Below, one piece after another: positions 7,050 through 15,364 of a stretch of DNA of 33,486 nt. Below the pieces are notes generated by a model. That model was not told where the DNA came from and did not search any database. It saw only the letters and a program-made list of their open reading frames with translations. Origin of the DNA: Lachnospiraceae bacterium (GTDB lineage Bacteria; Bacillota; Clostridia; Lachnospirales; Lachnospiraceae); contig JAILNS010000022.1 of NCBI GenBank assembly GCA_024691305.1, forward strand, positions 1 to 33,486. Direction: 5' to 3'. How positions within the stretch are numbered: position 1 is the stretch's first letter; every line of letters starts with the position of its first letter. The position numbers and the translations under genes were made by a program.

Positions 7050-8108
7050 ATGGACATTTCAGTCTGCGTGATCGCAAGGAATGAAGACAATCATATCGAA
7101 GAGTGTTTAAAAAGACTAAGACCCTGTAAGTTTGAGGTCATAGTCGTGGATACGGGATCGATCGATCGGACCAAGGAACTTGCTTCGGCCTATACCGATC
7201 ATATATATGATTTTGAATGGTGCAGCGATTTCTCGGCAGCACGTAATTTTTCCATAGAAAAAGCAACAAATGACTGGATACTCATCATTGACTGCGATGA
7301 ATATCTGGAAAACGTAAATCTGCTCGATATATGGAAGATAAGTCAGGCTAATCCCGAAAAGATAGGTCTTATACAGCGTAACAATCCTTACACCATACAG
7401 GGCGTTAAATCCATAGTATCCGAGCGTATAGGAAGATTTTTTAACAGAAAATACTGTCACTATGAAGGCTCGATACACGAGCGCGTTATGCCTATAGACG
7501 GTTCCGCACCCGAGTACTACGAGATCCCGCTTACTATTTATCATGAAGGATATGTAACGGAGTCCGATAAAAGAACACGTGCGACCCGAAATATCGATAT
7601 GCTCATGGCCGATGTGCGTGAACACGGTGCCGATGCATACAAGTACTTCCAGCTTGGAAGAAACTATGTTTCGATGAACGATTACATCAAGGCGATCGAG
7701 TATTACGAAAAGGGACTGACTCTTGATGTAAATCCCAAAGATTCCTATGTCATGAGTATGATGGAGTCCTATGGCTACTGCCTGCTTGAAATGGATGATA
7801 CATATAAAGGGCTGGAGATCATTGATAAGTTCTATGATTCATACTCTTTTAGAGCCGATTTCGTGTATCTGGCCGGCGCGATCGCGATGCGCAGGGGGCT
7901 CTACGACAGAGCTTATTCAGAGTTTGAAAAGGCAACGAATATCCATATATTTAACAAAAACGGATCGGGCGATTACAGAGCATTTTACAAGATGGGTAAT
8001 ATCTGGGAAATACGCGGAGATATGGAGAAAGCCAGGGAATTCTATGAAAAATGCGGTGAGTTCCCGCCTGCACAGAGTAAACTTTCCGGGATGAAAGATT
8101 CGGATTAA
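7050..8108 (+). CDS. Family 2 glycosyltransferase with TPR repeats
   Basis: The N-terminal half (about residues 1-180) is a GT-A fold transferase: ISVCVIARNEDNHIEECL, IVVDTGSIDRT, and the metal-binding DCD at residues 81-83 within IIDCDEYLE. The second half (about 195-350) consists of tetratricopeptide-like helices (YFQLGRNYVSMNDYIKAIEY; YDRAYSEFEKA; KMGNIWEIRGDMEKAREFYE). This architecture resembles SunS/ThnS-like and related bacterial GT2-TPR proteins that glycosylate peptides or proteins, so a protein acceptor is plausible but not shown. It starts 59 bp after purC. A short tandem repeat overlaps the stop codon. Confidence 0.8.
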   Translation: MDISVCVIARNEDNHIEECLKRLRPCKFEVIVVDTGSIDRTKELASAYTDHIYDFEWCSDFSAARNFSIEKATNDWILIIDCDEYLENVNLLDIWKISQANPEKIGLIQRNNPYTIQGVKSIVSERIGRFFNRKYCHYEGSIHERVMPIDGSAPEYYEIPLTIYHEGYVTESDKRTRATRNIDMLMADVREHGADAYKYFQLGRNYVSMNDYIKAIEYYEKGLTLDVNPKDSYVMSMMESYGYCLLEMDDTYKGLEIIDKFYDSYSFRADFVYLAGAIAMRRGLYDRAYSEFEKATNIHIFNKNGSGDYRAFYKMGNIWEIRGDMEKAREFYEKCGEFPPAQSKLSGMKDSD

Positions 8109-8137
8109 AGACTCGGATTGTGGGACTCGGATTAAAA
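8097..8137. repeat. Short tandem repeat across stop codon
   Basis: Three near-identical units follow each other: GATTCGGATTAAA (8097-8109), GACTCGGATTGTGG (8110-8123) and GACTCGGATTAAAA (8124-8137). The first contains the final Asp-Ser-Asp codons and TAA of the glycosyltransferase gene. Confidence 0.75.
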
Positions 8138-8229
8138 GATTTTGCTAAAAAAAACGATATATAAGATACGATTAAACGTGAATTTACCGGAGTTTATAAT
8201 TAAAACCGATAAAAAATCACGTTCATACA

Positions 8230-8352
8230 GGCCAAGATTATACAATATGACAATTGAATAATCATATAAATTGGCCGAAAATGTGTATGTAGGAAGAGAA
8301 ATCTTCTTAAAGTCATATGGCCACAGCGATTTTTGGTCGTGACGGGCCATAT
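8230..8352. repeat. Nested inverted repeats in the leader of the 8386 gene
   Basis: GGCCAA (8230-8235) pairs with TTGGCC (8271-8276), and ATATGGCC (8315-8322) pairs with GGCCATAT (8345-8352). Both share a GGCC core; the second lies 33 bp before the start codon at 8386 and could form an mRNA hairpin near the ribosome site. The 277-bp gap between the genes (8109-8385) otherwise holds nothing I can name. It did not match a riboswitch class I know. Confidence 0.4.
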
Positions 8353-8385
8353 TTTCAGGTGTGTAAACGCCAAGGGAGGAAAATT

Positions 8386-9243
8386 ATGAAAAAAAAGATC
8401 GTGTCAGTGCTTTTGGCATCTGCTATGGTACTCAGCCTTGCAGCATGCGGTAAGACAGAAGAGCCTGCAGCAGCAACAGAGGAAACAACCGAAGCTGCAG
8501 CAGAGACAACAGAGGCAGCTGCTGAAACAACTGAAGCTGCTGAGACAACAGAGGCTGCTGAAACTACAGAAGCAGCAGAGGAAACTACCGAAGCTTCAGG
8601 TGATGTATTAAGCTATGCTGATTATGCAGCTGCAGCAGTAGATACCGAAGTCACTGTTGAGACTTATGTACAGGCTAAGCAGGGCTGGTGGGAGAATGAA
8701 GGCGTAGGTAACGCAACATTCTATACTCAGGATGAGAACGGCGGATACTTCCTTTACAACATGCCTTGCAGCGAGGAAGATTACGCTAAGCTTACAGAAG
8801 GTACCAAGATCAGAGTTACAGGTTACAAGGCTGAGTGGTCAGGTGAAGTTGAGATCATCGATGCTACATACGAGATCATCGACGGTAACTATGTTGCAAA
8901 GGCAACAGATGTAACTGACAAGCTTGGATCAGATGACCTTGCAAACTATATGAACATGCTCGTAGCATTCAACGGAATGACAGTTGAAGCAGCTAACGAT
9001 GACGGAGCAGCATTCCTTTACAACTGGGATGGTTCAGGTTCTCAGGGTGATGACCTTTACTTCAACGTATCCAAGGACGGTACAACTTATACATTCTGCG
9101 TAGAGTCTTATCTGTGCGGTTCCGATACAGATGTATACAAGGCTGTTGAGGGACTTAATGTAGGCGATACAGTTGATCTTGAAGGCTTCATGTACTGGTA
9201 TGAAGGACCTCAGCCTCACATCGTAAAAGTTACTGTTAAGTAA
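8386..9243 (+). CDS. Lipoprotein with ETTEAA-repeat linker and OB-like domain
   Basis: The product has 285 residues with a lipoprotein signal ending in LAAC (Cys21), then a low-complexity linker of repeated TTEAAAE/TTEAAE units (about residues 24-72), then a beta-rich domain starting at DVLSYADYAAA. The domain (VTVETYVQAKQGWW, GYFLYNMPCSEEDYAKL, GTKIRVTGYKAEWSGEVEI) has the look of a bacterial OB-fold, and the pattern LNVGDTVDLEGFMYWYEG recurs near the end. Start at 8386 is set by GGGAGGAAAA and the signal peptide. Codon use (AAG, CTT, GTA) differs from the neighbours and suggests high expression. It is followed by a strong terminator. Likely a surface-anchored protein; ligand unknown. Confidence 0.75.
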   Translation: MKKKIVSVLLASAMVLSLAACGKTEEPAAATEETTEAAAETTEAAAETTEAAETTEAAETTEAAEETTEASGDVLSYADYAAAAVDTEVTVETYVQAKQGWWENEGVGNATFYTQDENGGYFLYNMPCSEEDYAKLTEGTKIRVTGYKAEWSGEVEIIDATYEIIDGNYVAKATDVTDKLGSDDLANYMNMLVAFNGMTVEAANDDGAAFLYNWDGSGSQGDDLYFNVSKDGTTYTFCVESYLCGSDTDVYKAVEGLNVGDTVDLEGFMYWYEGPQPHIVKVTVK

Positions 9244-9265
9244 TTATTTTTTGCAGGATAAAAAC

Positions 9266-9297
9266 AAAGGCGTATGGGATTGCCCATGCGCCTTTTT
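9266..9297 (+). terminator. Intrinsic terminator of the 8386 lipoprotein gene
   Basis: Stem AAAGGCGTATGGG (9266-9278) pairs with CCCATGCGCCTTT (9283-9295) through a 4-base loop with one G-T wobble, followed by a T run (9293-9297). It lies 23 bp after the stop codon. Confidence 0.9.
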
Positions 9298-9307
9298 GTG
9301 TTACAAT
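9280..9307 (+). promoter_or_regulatory. Candidate promoter overlapping the terminator
   Basis: TTGCCC (9280-9285) and TACAAT (9302-9307) with a 16-bp spacer. The -35 would lie inside the terminator stem and the transcript would start about at the ATG at 9314, giving a leaderless message. Weak -35 match. Confidence 0.3.
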
Positions 9308-9313
9308 CACTCT

Positions 9314-10192
9314 ATGAGCAAAAAAACGGATGAAAACAGCACATTGCAGGAGCAGGTGGAATTCGGCATCAGAAAGAGGTTCCACAAGGCCCTTTTTACC
9401 CCTTTTGCAAAAGGAATAAATGAGTACAAACTCCTAAATCCCGGTGATCACGTTGCGGTATGCATATCGGGCGGCAAAGACTCGATGCTCATGGCCAAAC
9501 TGTTTCAGGAACTGAAAAAACATGACAAGTTTCCTTTTGAACTCACGTTTATTGTCATGGATCCGGGGTATACCGATGTTAACCGACAGGCCATAGAAGA
9601 TAATGCACGTAAACTTGGAGTGCCGATCACGGTATTTACGTCGCAGATCTTTGATACGGTGCATGAGGTTGATTCAAACCCGTGTTATCTGTGTGCCAGA
9701 ATGAGACGCGGACATCTGTATAATAAGGCTAAGGAACTTGGATGTAATAAGATCGCGCTTGGACATCACTATGATGATGTGATCGAGACGATACTTATGG
9801 GGATGCTCTACGGCGGACAGGTTCAGACCATGATGCCCAAACTCCACAGCACCAATTTCGAAGGTATGGAACTGATACGTCCGATGTATCTGGTCAGGGA
9901 AGAGGATATAATCAAGTGGCGCGATGCGTACGGACTTAAGTTCCTTCAGTGCGCCTGCAGGTTCACGGAAGAAAACACCCACTGTCGTCCGGACGGATCA
10001 TCCGATTCCAAACGGATGGAGATCAAGGAACTTATCCGGAGGCTTAGGGAAGTTAATCCTTATGTTGAAAATAATATTTTCAAAAGCGTTGAGAATGTCA
10101 ATTTAAGTACTATAATCGCTTACAAGCAGGAAGGTATTGTCCATCATTTTTTGGAAGGGTATGAAGACGGCAAAGGTGTGCCGGAGGAATAA
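9314..10192 (+). CDS. TtcA-family PP-loop ATPase (tRNA 2-thiolation-like)
   Basis: N-type ATP pyrophosphatase with the PP-loop SGGKDS at residues 52-57 (VAVCISGGKDSMLMAKLF). The paired cysteines of CYLCARMRRGHLY and a later LQCACRF match the sulfur/iron-sulfur cysteines of TtcA, which thiolates cytidine 32 of tRNA. GHHYDDVIETILMGMLYGG is also typical. At 293 residues the length fits. The start at 9314 has no ribosome site; GTG 9356 has AGGAG close before it but would shorten the N-terminus by 14 residues. The exact tRNA target is not certain because other TtcA/TuaA-group enzymes share these motifs. Confidence 0.8.
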   Translation: MSKKTDENSTLQEQVEFGIRKRFHKALFTPFAKGINEYKLLNPGDHVAVCISGGKDSMLMAKLFQELKKHDKFPFELTFIVMDPGYTDVNRQAIEDNARKLGVPITVFTSQIFDTVHEVDSNPCYLCARMRRGHLYNKAKELGCNKIALGHHYDDVIETILMGMLYGGQVQTMMPKLHSTNFEGMELIRPMYLVREEDIIKWRDAYGLKFLQCACRFTEENTHCRPDGSSDSKRMEIKELIRRLREVNPYVENNIFKSVENVNLSTIIAYKQEGIVHHFLEGYEDGKGVPEE

Positions 10193-10249
10193 TATTCGGC
10201 GGAAAGCAAACAGACCGAGGCCTCCGGGAAAAACGGAAAGAAGGTAAAC

Positions 10250-11440
10250 ATGTCAGACGTAAAAAAACTTAGGTCAGCACTACAGGTAGTACTTGATCGC
10301 GCTGTGGAAGAAGGTAACGTTGCGGGAATGAACGCACTGATAAGACAGGGCGGTAAGGATATAGCCTATGTCCAATCGGGATATGCGGATATAGAGAACA
10401 AAAAGGAATTTAAAAGAGATACTATAATGCGTGTCTACAGCATGTCAAAACCCATTACGTCTGCTGCTGTGATGATCCTGGTTGAACGTGGGCTTATAGG
10501 AATGGGTGAGCCGGTAAGTAAGTACCTGCCCGGATTTAAGGATCAGGTCATACTCACGGAAGATGGAGCAAAACCTGTCGCAAGACCTGCTTATATCAGA
10601 GACCTTATGTGCATGACTTCGGGACTTCCCTATGGTAATTTAGAAGGTTCCCCTGCGGAAAAAGAAGCACAGAAAGTATTTGACGAGATAGATAAAAGAC
10701 TGTATACGGATGATCCGATGGGAACTGTTGAGATCGCAAACAGACTCGGACAGGCAGGACTCAGTTTCCAGCCCGGTAAACTGTGGCAGTATGGAACGAG
10801 CGCAGATATCTTAGGAGCTGTCGTTGAAGTTGTAAGCGGTATGAGTTTTGGAGAATTCCTCCGAAAAGAAATCTTTGAACCCCTCGGAATGGAAGATACC
10901 GGATTCTGGGTTCCTGCAGATAAGCAGGCGAGAGTCGCTGAAGTCTATGAGAGAAGAGAAGGCGTTCTTGAGCATTTTAAGACAAATCACCTCGGGATAA
11001 AGTATACGCTCGATAAAGAACCTGCATTCCAGTCAGGAGGTGCGGGGCTTACATCTACGATCGATGATTATGCGAAGTTTGCACAGATGCTTCAAAACGG
11101 CGGAGAGTATAACGGACACAGGATCCTTAATAAAAGGACCGTAGAGTATATGGCTCACGGTGCACTCACACCTTCGCAGAGAGAATATCTGTGGAGTACC
11201 TGGGACAGTCTGTGCGGATATGACTACGGCTGTCTCATGAGACATGCGGTCAATCCGGAGATGGCATACTTTTATACATGGCAGGATGAGTACGGATGGG
11301 ACGGATGGCTTGGAACCTTCTTTGCCAACGTTCCGGGTAAGACCGATGCGACGATCCTTCTTGGTATGCAGATATCCAATCTTGACGGCAATTTCATATC
11401 GGAGAAGGTAAGAAATACTGTGGCGCAGTATTTGGCATAA
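10250..11440 (+). CDS. Serine hydrolase of the class C beta-lactamase fold
   Basis: Penicillin-binding-protein-like hydrolase of 396 residues. The nucleophile motif SxxK is SMSK at residues 64-67 (MRVYSMSKPITSAAVMILVE). The second motif tyrosine is Tyr181 in LWQYGTSADILGAVVEVVSG. A C-terminal HxG/KTG-like element is not obvious, so it is more likely an esterase or peptidase of the EstB kind than a true beta-lactamase. There is no signal peptide, so it is probably cytoplasmic. It starts 57 bp after the TtcA-like gene and may be co-transcribed; a GAAGG site precedes ATG. Confidence 0.8.
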   Translation: MSDVKKLRSALQVVLDRAVEEGNVAGMNALIRQGGKDIAYVQSGYADIENKKEFKRDTIMRVYSMSKPITSAAVMILVERGLIGMGEPVSKYLPGFKDQVILTEDGAKPVARPAYIRDLMCMTSGLPYGNLEGSPAEKEAQKVFDEIDKRLYTDDPMGTVEIANRLGQAGLSFQPGKLWQYGTSADILGAVVEVVSGMSFGEFLRKEIFEPLGMEDTGFWVPADKQARVAEVYERREGVLEHFKTNHLGIKYTLDKEPAFQSGGAGLTSTIDDYAKFAQMLQNGGEYNGHRILNKRTVEYMAHGALTPSQREYLWSTWDSLCGYDYGCLMRHAVNPEMAYFYTWQDEYGWDGWLGTFFANVPGKTDATILLGMQISNLDGNFISEKVRNTVAQYLA

Positions 11441-11443
11441 GAG

Positions 11444-11472
11444 TAGTCATATTGTGAAATATGTAGTATAAT
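11444..11472 (+). promoter_or_regulatory. Candidate promoter of ppdK
   Basis: TAGTCA (11444-11449) and a perfect -10 TATAAT (11467-11472) with a 17-bp spacer, 69 bp upstream of the ppdK start. The -35 is weak. Confidence 0.5.
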
Positions 11473-11541
11473 CATCTTTACGACATTAGTTTTTTGTCTA
11501 ATTATTCCATAATGAAAAATTAATACCAAGGGGGTCAAGTT

Positions 11542-14184
11542 ATGGCGAATAAGAAATGGGTGTACCTTTTTACCGAAGGTAACGCAAATATGCGTGAGCT
11601 TTTGGGAGGTAAAGGAGCAAACCTTGCGGAGATGACGAACATCGGTCTTCCTGTTCCTCAGGGTTTTACCGTAACTACTGAAGCATGTAACCAGTACTAC
11701 GAAGACGGCAGACAGATCAACGACGAGATCATGAGTTCGATAATGGAGTTCGTAGGACGTATCGAGATGATCAACGATAAGTATTTCGGCGATCCCGTTA
11801 AGCCTCTTCTTGTATCTGTACGTTCGGGTGCGCGTTCATCCATGCCCGGTATGATGGATACGATCCTCAACCTCGGACTTAATGAGGAAGTTGTTGAAGC
11901 TATGATAGCAGGCAACCCCGATCCTAAGTTTGAGCGTTTCGTATATGACTCATACAGAAGATTTATCCAGATGTTCTCCGATGTCGTTATGGGTGTCGGC
12001 AAGAAGCATTTTGAAGAACTCATCGATGAGATGAAAAAGAAAAAGGGCGTTGAGTTTGACGTAGAGCTTACCGCAGAGGATCTTAAGGAGCTTGCGGAGC
12101 AGTTTAAGGCTGAATATAAGAACGAACTCGGCGAAGACTTCCCCACGGATCCCATCGTTCAGTTAAAAGAAGCAATCAAGGCAGTGTTCCGTTCATGGGA
12201 TAACCCGAGAGCAAACGTATACCGCCGTGACAATGATATACCGTACAGCTGGGGTACAGCAGTATCAGTTATGCCCATGGTATTCGGTAACTTAAATAAC
12301 AATTCCGGTACCGGTGTTGCATTCACAAGAGATCCCGCTACAGGCGAGAAGAAGCTGATGGGTGAGTTCCTCGTTAATGCACAGGGTGAGGACGTTGTTG
12401 CAGGTATCCGTACTCCCATGCATATAAGCGAGATGGAGCAGAAGTTCCCCGAAGCATTCGGACAGTTTACCAAGGTATGTAAGATACTTGAGAAACACTA
12501 CCGCGATATGCAGGATATGGAGTTCACCGTAGAAAACGGAAAGCTCTATATGCTTCAGTGCCGTAACGGTAAGCGTACCGCTCAGGCCGCTCTTAAGATC
12601 GCATGCGACCTCGTTGATGAAGGCCGTAAGACCGAAGAAGAAGCAGTAGCAATGATCGATCCCCGTAACCTTGATACTCTTCTTCATCCGCAGTTCGATA
12701 TTGCCGCACTTAAGAAAGCAACACCCGCAGGAAGAGGCCTCGGAGCTTCACCCGGTGCTGCCTGCGGTAAGATCGTCTTTTCCGCTGAAGATGCCGAAAA
12801 ATGGCATGACAGAGGAGAGAAGGTCGTACTGGTACGTCTTGAGACTTCACCCGAAGATATCACGGGTATGAAAGCGGCTCAGGGTATCTTAACCGTAAGA
12901 GGCGGTATGACCTCCCACGCAGCCGTTGTTGCAAGAGGTATGGGTAAGTGCTGTGTATCCGGATGCGGAGACATTGCGATGGACGAAGCTGCAAAGCAGT
13001 TTACACTTGCAGGCAAGATATACAAAGAAGGCGACTTCATATCAATAGACGGTTCCACTGGTAATATCTATGACGGAATAATTCCTACCGTTGATGCTAC
13101 CATAGCAGGAGAGTTCGGACGCATCATGGGATGGGCCGATAAGTATCGTACCATGAAGGTTCGTACCAATGCGGATACTCCCGCAGATGCACGTAAGGCA
13201 AGAGAACTCGGTGCAGAGGGAATCGGCCTTTGCCGTACGGAGCATATGTTCTTTGAAGGCGACAGGATCGATGCGTTCAGAGAGATGATCTGCTCAGACA
13301 ATGTAGAAGACAGAGAGAAGGCTCTTGAGAAGATCCTTCCTTACCAGCAGAGTGACTTCGAGAAATTATACGAAGCTCTTGAGGGATATCCGGTAACCAT
13401 AAGGTTCCTCGATCCCCCGCTTCATGAATTCGTTCCCACAGAGGATGCGGATATCGAGAAACTTGCCAAGACTCAGGGCAAGAGCGTTGAGGATATCAAG
13501 ACCATCATAGCATCACTCCATGAGTTTAACCCGATGATGGGTCACCGCGGATGCCGTCTTGCAGTTACATATCCCGAGATCGCCAAGATGCAGACCAAGG
13601 CTGTCATAAGAGCAGCGATAAATGTATCCAAGAAGCACTCCAACTGGAAAGTTAAACCCGAGATCATGATCCCTCTTATCGGTGATGTCAAAGAGTTTAA
13701 CTATGTTAAGAAGTTCGTGGTTGAGACCGCTGAAGAAGAGATCAAGGCAGCCAACTATAAGATAGAATACGAAGTAGGTACCATGATCGAGATCCCGAGA
13801 GCAGCTCTTACAGCCGATGAGATCGCAGCATGCGCTGACTTCTTCTGCTTCGGTACCAACGACCTTACGCAGATGACTTATGGCTTCTCGAGAGATGATG
13901 CAGGCAAGTTCTTAGAGGCATACTATGATGCCAAGATCTTTGAGAATGATCCTTTTGCAAAGCTTGACAGAAACGGTGTCGGCAAACTCATGAAGATGAG
14001 TATGGAACTTGGCAAGCCGGTTAATCCTAATCTCCATGTAGGTATCTGCGGTGAGCACGGCGGAGATCCTTCATCCGTAGAGTTCTGCAACGAGATTGGA
14101 CTTGATTATGTATCATGTTCACCTTTCCGCGTGCCGATCGCAAGACTTGCGGCAGCACAGGCAGCTATAGCTCAGAAGAAGTGA
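11542..14184 (+). CDS. Pyruvate, phosphate dikinase
   Basis: Interconverts pyruvate + ATP + phosphate with phosphoenolpyruvate + AMP + pyrophosphate; in clostridia it serves glycolysis and gluconeogenesis with pyrophosphate. At 880 residues it is full length. The N-terminal ATP-grasp domain begins KKWVYLFTEGNANMRELLGG KGANL; the swivelling domain carries the phosphorylated histidine (His459) in GGMTSHAAVVARGMGK; the C-terminal TIM barrel shows GIGLCRTEHMFF, CFGTNDLTQMTYGFSRDD and VGICGEHGGDPSSVEFC. The ribosome site is AAGGGGGTCA. It has its own candidate promoter and a strong terminator, so it is a single-gene unit. Codon use suggests high expression. Confidence 0.97.
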   Translation: MANKKWVYLFTEGNANMRELLGGKGANLAEMTNIGLPVPQGFTVTTEACNQYYEDGRQINDEIMSSIMEFVGRIEMINDKYFGDPVKPLLVSVRSGARSSMPGMMDTILNLGLNEEVVEAMIAGNPDPKFERFVYDSYRRFIQMFSDVVMGVGKKHFEELIDEMKKKKGVEFDVELTAEDLKELAEQFKAEYKNELGEDFPTDPIVQLKEAIKAVFRSWDNPRANVYRRDNDIPYSWGTAVSVMPMVFGNLNNNSGTGVAFTRDPATGEKKLMGEFLVNAQGEDVVAGIRTPMHISEMEQKFPEAFGQFTKVCKILEKHYRDMQDMEFTVENGKLYMLQCRNGKRTAQAALKIACDLVDEGRKTEEEAVAMIDPRNLDTLLHPQFDIAALKKATPAGRGLGASPGAACGKIVFSAEDAEKWHDRGEKVVLVRLETSPEDITGMKAAQGILTVRGGMTSHAAVVARGMGKCCVSGCGDIAMDEAAKQFTLAGKIYKEGDFISIDGSTGNIYDGIIPTVDATIAGEFGRIMGWADKYRTMKVRTNADTPADARKARELGAEGIGLCRTEHMFFEGDRIDAFREMICSDNVEDREKALEKILPYQQSDFEKLYEALEGYPVTIRFLDPPLHEFVPTEDADIEKLAKTQGKSVEDIKTIIASLHEFNPMMGHRGCRLAVTYPEIAKMQTKAVIRAAINVSKKHSNWKVKPEIMIPLIGDVKEFNYVKKFVVETAEEEIKAANYKIEYEVGTMIEIPRAALTADEIAACADFFCFGTNDLTQMTYGFSRDDAGKFLEAYYDAKIFENDPFAKLDRNGVGKLMKMSMELGKPVNPNLHVGICGEHGGDPSSVEFCNEIGLDYVSCSPFRVPIARLAAAQAAIAQKK

Positions 14185-14235
14185 TGTGTTGAAATCGTGA
14201 TGCTATAGGTGAAAGTGTATTCGTTGTAATTATTT

Positions 14236-14268
14236 CCCCTGTCGGTTACAATATCGACAGGGGTTTTT
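14236..14268 (+). terminator. Intrinsic terminator of ppdK
   Basis: Perfect stem CCCCTGTCG (14236-14244) with CGACAGGGG (14255-14263), 10-base loop, followed by TTTTT (14264-14268). It separates ppdK from the glycosylation locus. Confidence 0.92.
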
Positions 14269-14300
14269 ATTTAGTATAAATATAGATCAGAGTACTTAAT

Positions 14301-15341
14301 ATGAGTTATACTAACAAACTTATAACAATAATCATTCCATGTTATAATTGCGCAGATATTCTTATTCATGCCTGGGAATCGATTAGAAACCAGACTATAG
14401 GTATAGATAAATTAGAATGCATTTTTGTAGATGATGCTTCTTGCGATGACGGAGCCACATGGAACAAACTGCAGGAGATAGAAAAAGAAAGCCCTGAATC
14501 TGTTATAGTTATCCGTCTGGAGCAGAATATGCGACAGGGTGGGGCCAGAAATGTGGGTATTGGATATGCAACGGGAAAATATCTGATGTTTCTTGATTCG
14601 GATGATGAGCTTACATTAGATGCCTGTTCAAAAGCATATGATGCAGCTGAGAGCAATAACGCAGATATCGTACAGTTTAATCATATTCGTCGTGTCGGAA
14701 ATTTAGAAAAGACATTTAAGGATGTAGAAACTGTTCGTATATTTGAACCAATTGAGAATAAAGACAGGGAACCCCTTCTTGATGCCGGTAATGTGACATA
14801 CGGATGATGGAATAAGATTTACCGGAATGATCTTATAATGAGGGCAAATGCAAAATTTGCGGAACATTGCGTATATGAAGAACCTTTGTTTGTATATCCT
14901 TGTTTTTTGTACGCCAATCGAGTGATGCTTATAACGGATGCTTTGTATATATATCATATTCATCCTGAGTCAACTGTTACATCTGCTATCGGACCCAGAT
15001 TGTTAGATCATCCGAGAGTTCAACTTGAACTGTTAGAGTATTGTATGAAAAGACAGGATATTTTTTTACAATACCATGATGTGATCGAATTGTATTTCTT
15101 GTGGAGTTATTATGTAGAAACTCTATGTTTTGCTTCGGAAGCAGACGGAGCCGTACTTTCGCTTGAATATTACCATGGCATGCAGGAAGTGTGCAGGACA
15201 TTATGTGCAGCCTGGAGGGAAAACCCGTTAATAAAGAGGGTATCAACGGGGTTTTTTGAGGCATTTGAAAGTATAGACAGCACAATAAACACTCAAAAAG
15301 AACTGGATTTGTTGATCGAGCATATATCAAAAAGTATTTGA
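14301..15341 (+). pseudogene. Family 2 glycosyltransferase interrupted by in-frame TGA
   Basis: A single frame of 347 codons is interrupted only by TGA at 14805-14807. The first part (168 residues) is a GT-A domain: ITIIIPCYNCADIL, CIFVDDASCDDG, RQGGARNVGIGYATGKYLMFLDSDDEL. The second part (178 codons to 15341) continues the same family without a break: WNKIYRNDLI, then EEPLFVYPCFLYANRV. The stop sits directly before WNKIYR, where related enzymes often carry Cys or another residue in a CWNKIYR-like motif. So either the gene was recently disrupted by a nonsense mutation or sequencing error, or the TGA is read through or recoded. No good ribosome site precedes ATG 14301. It opens the rightward glycan gene set. 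Confidence 0.8.
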
Positions 15342-15364
15342 TGGTAGGGTTATAGGTGAATAAA

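Noticed and set aside
8317..8385. Upstream extension of the 8386 lipoprotein frame
   Set aside because: The strong GGGAGG and the signal peptide both start at 8386; the extension overlaps the leader inverted repeat.
10250..11440. A true class C beta-lactamase (antibiotic resistance)
   Set aside because: There is no signal peptide, no clear KTG motif, and the Y-x-N motif is Y-G-T; esterase-like family members have the same fold.
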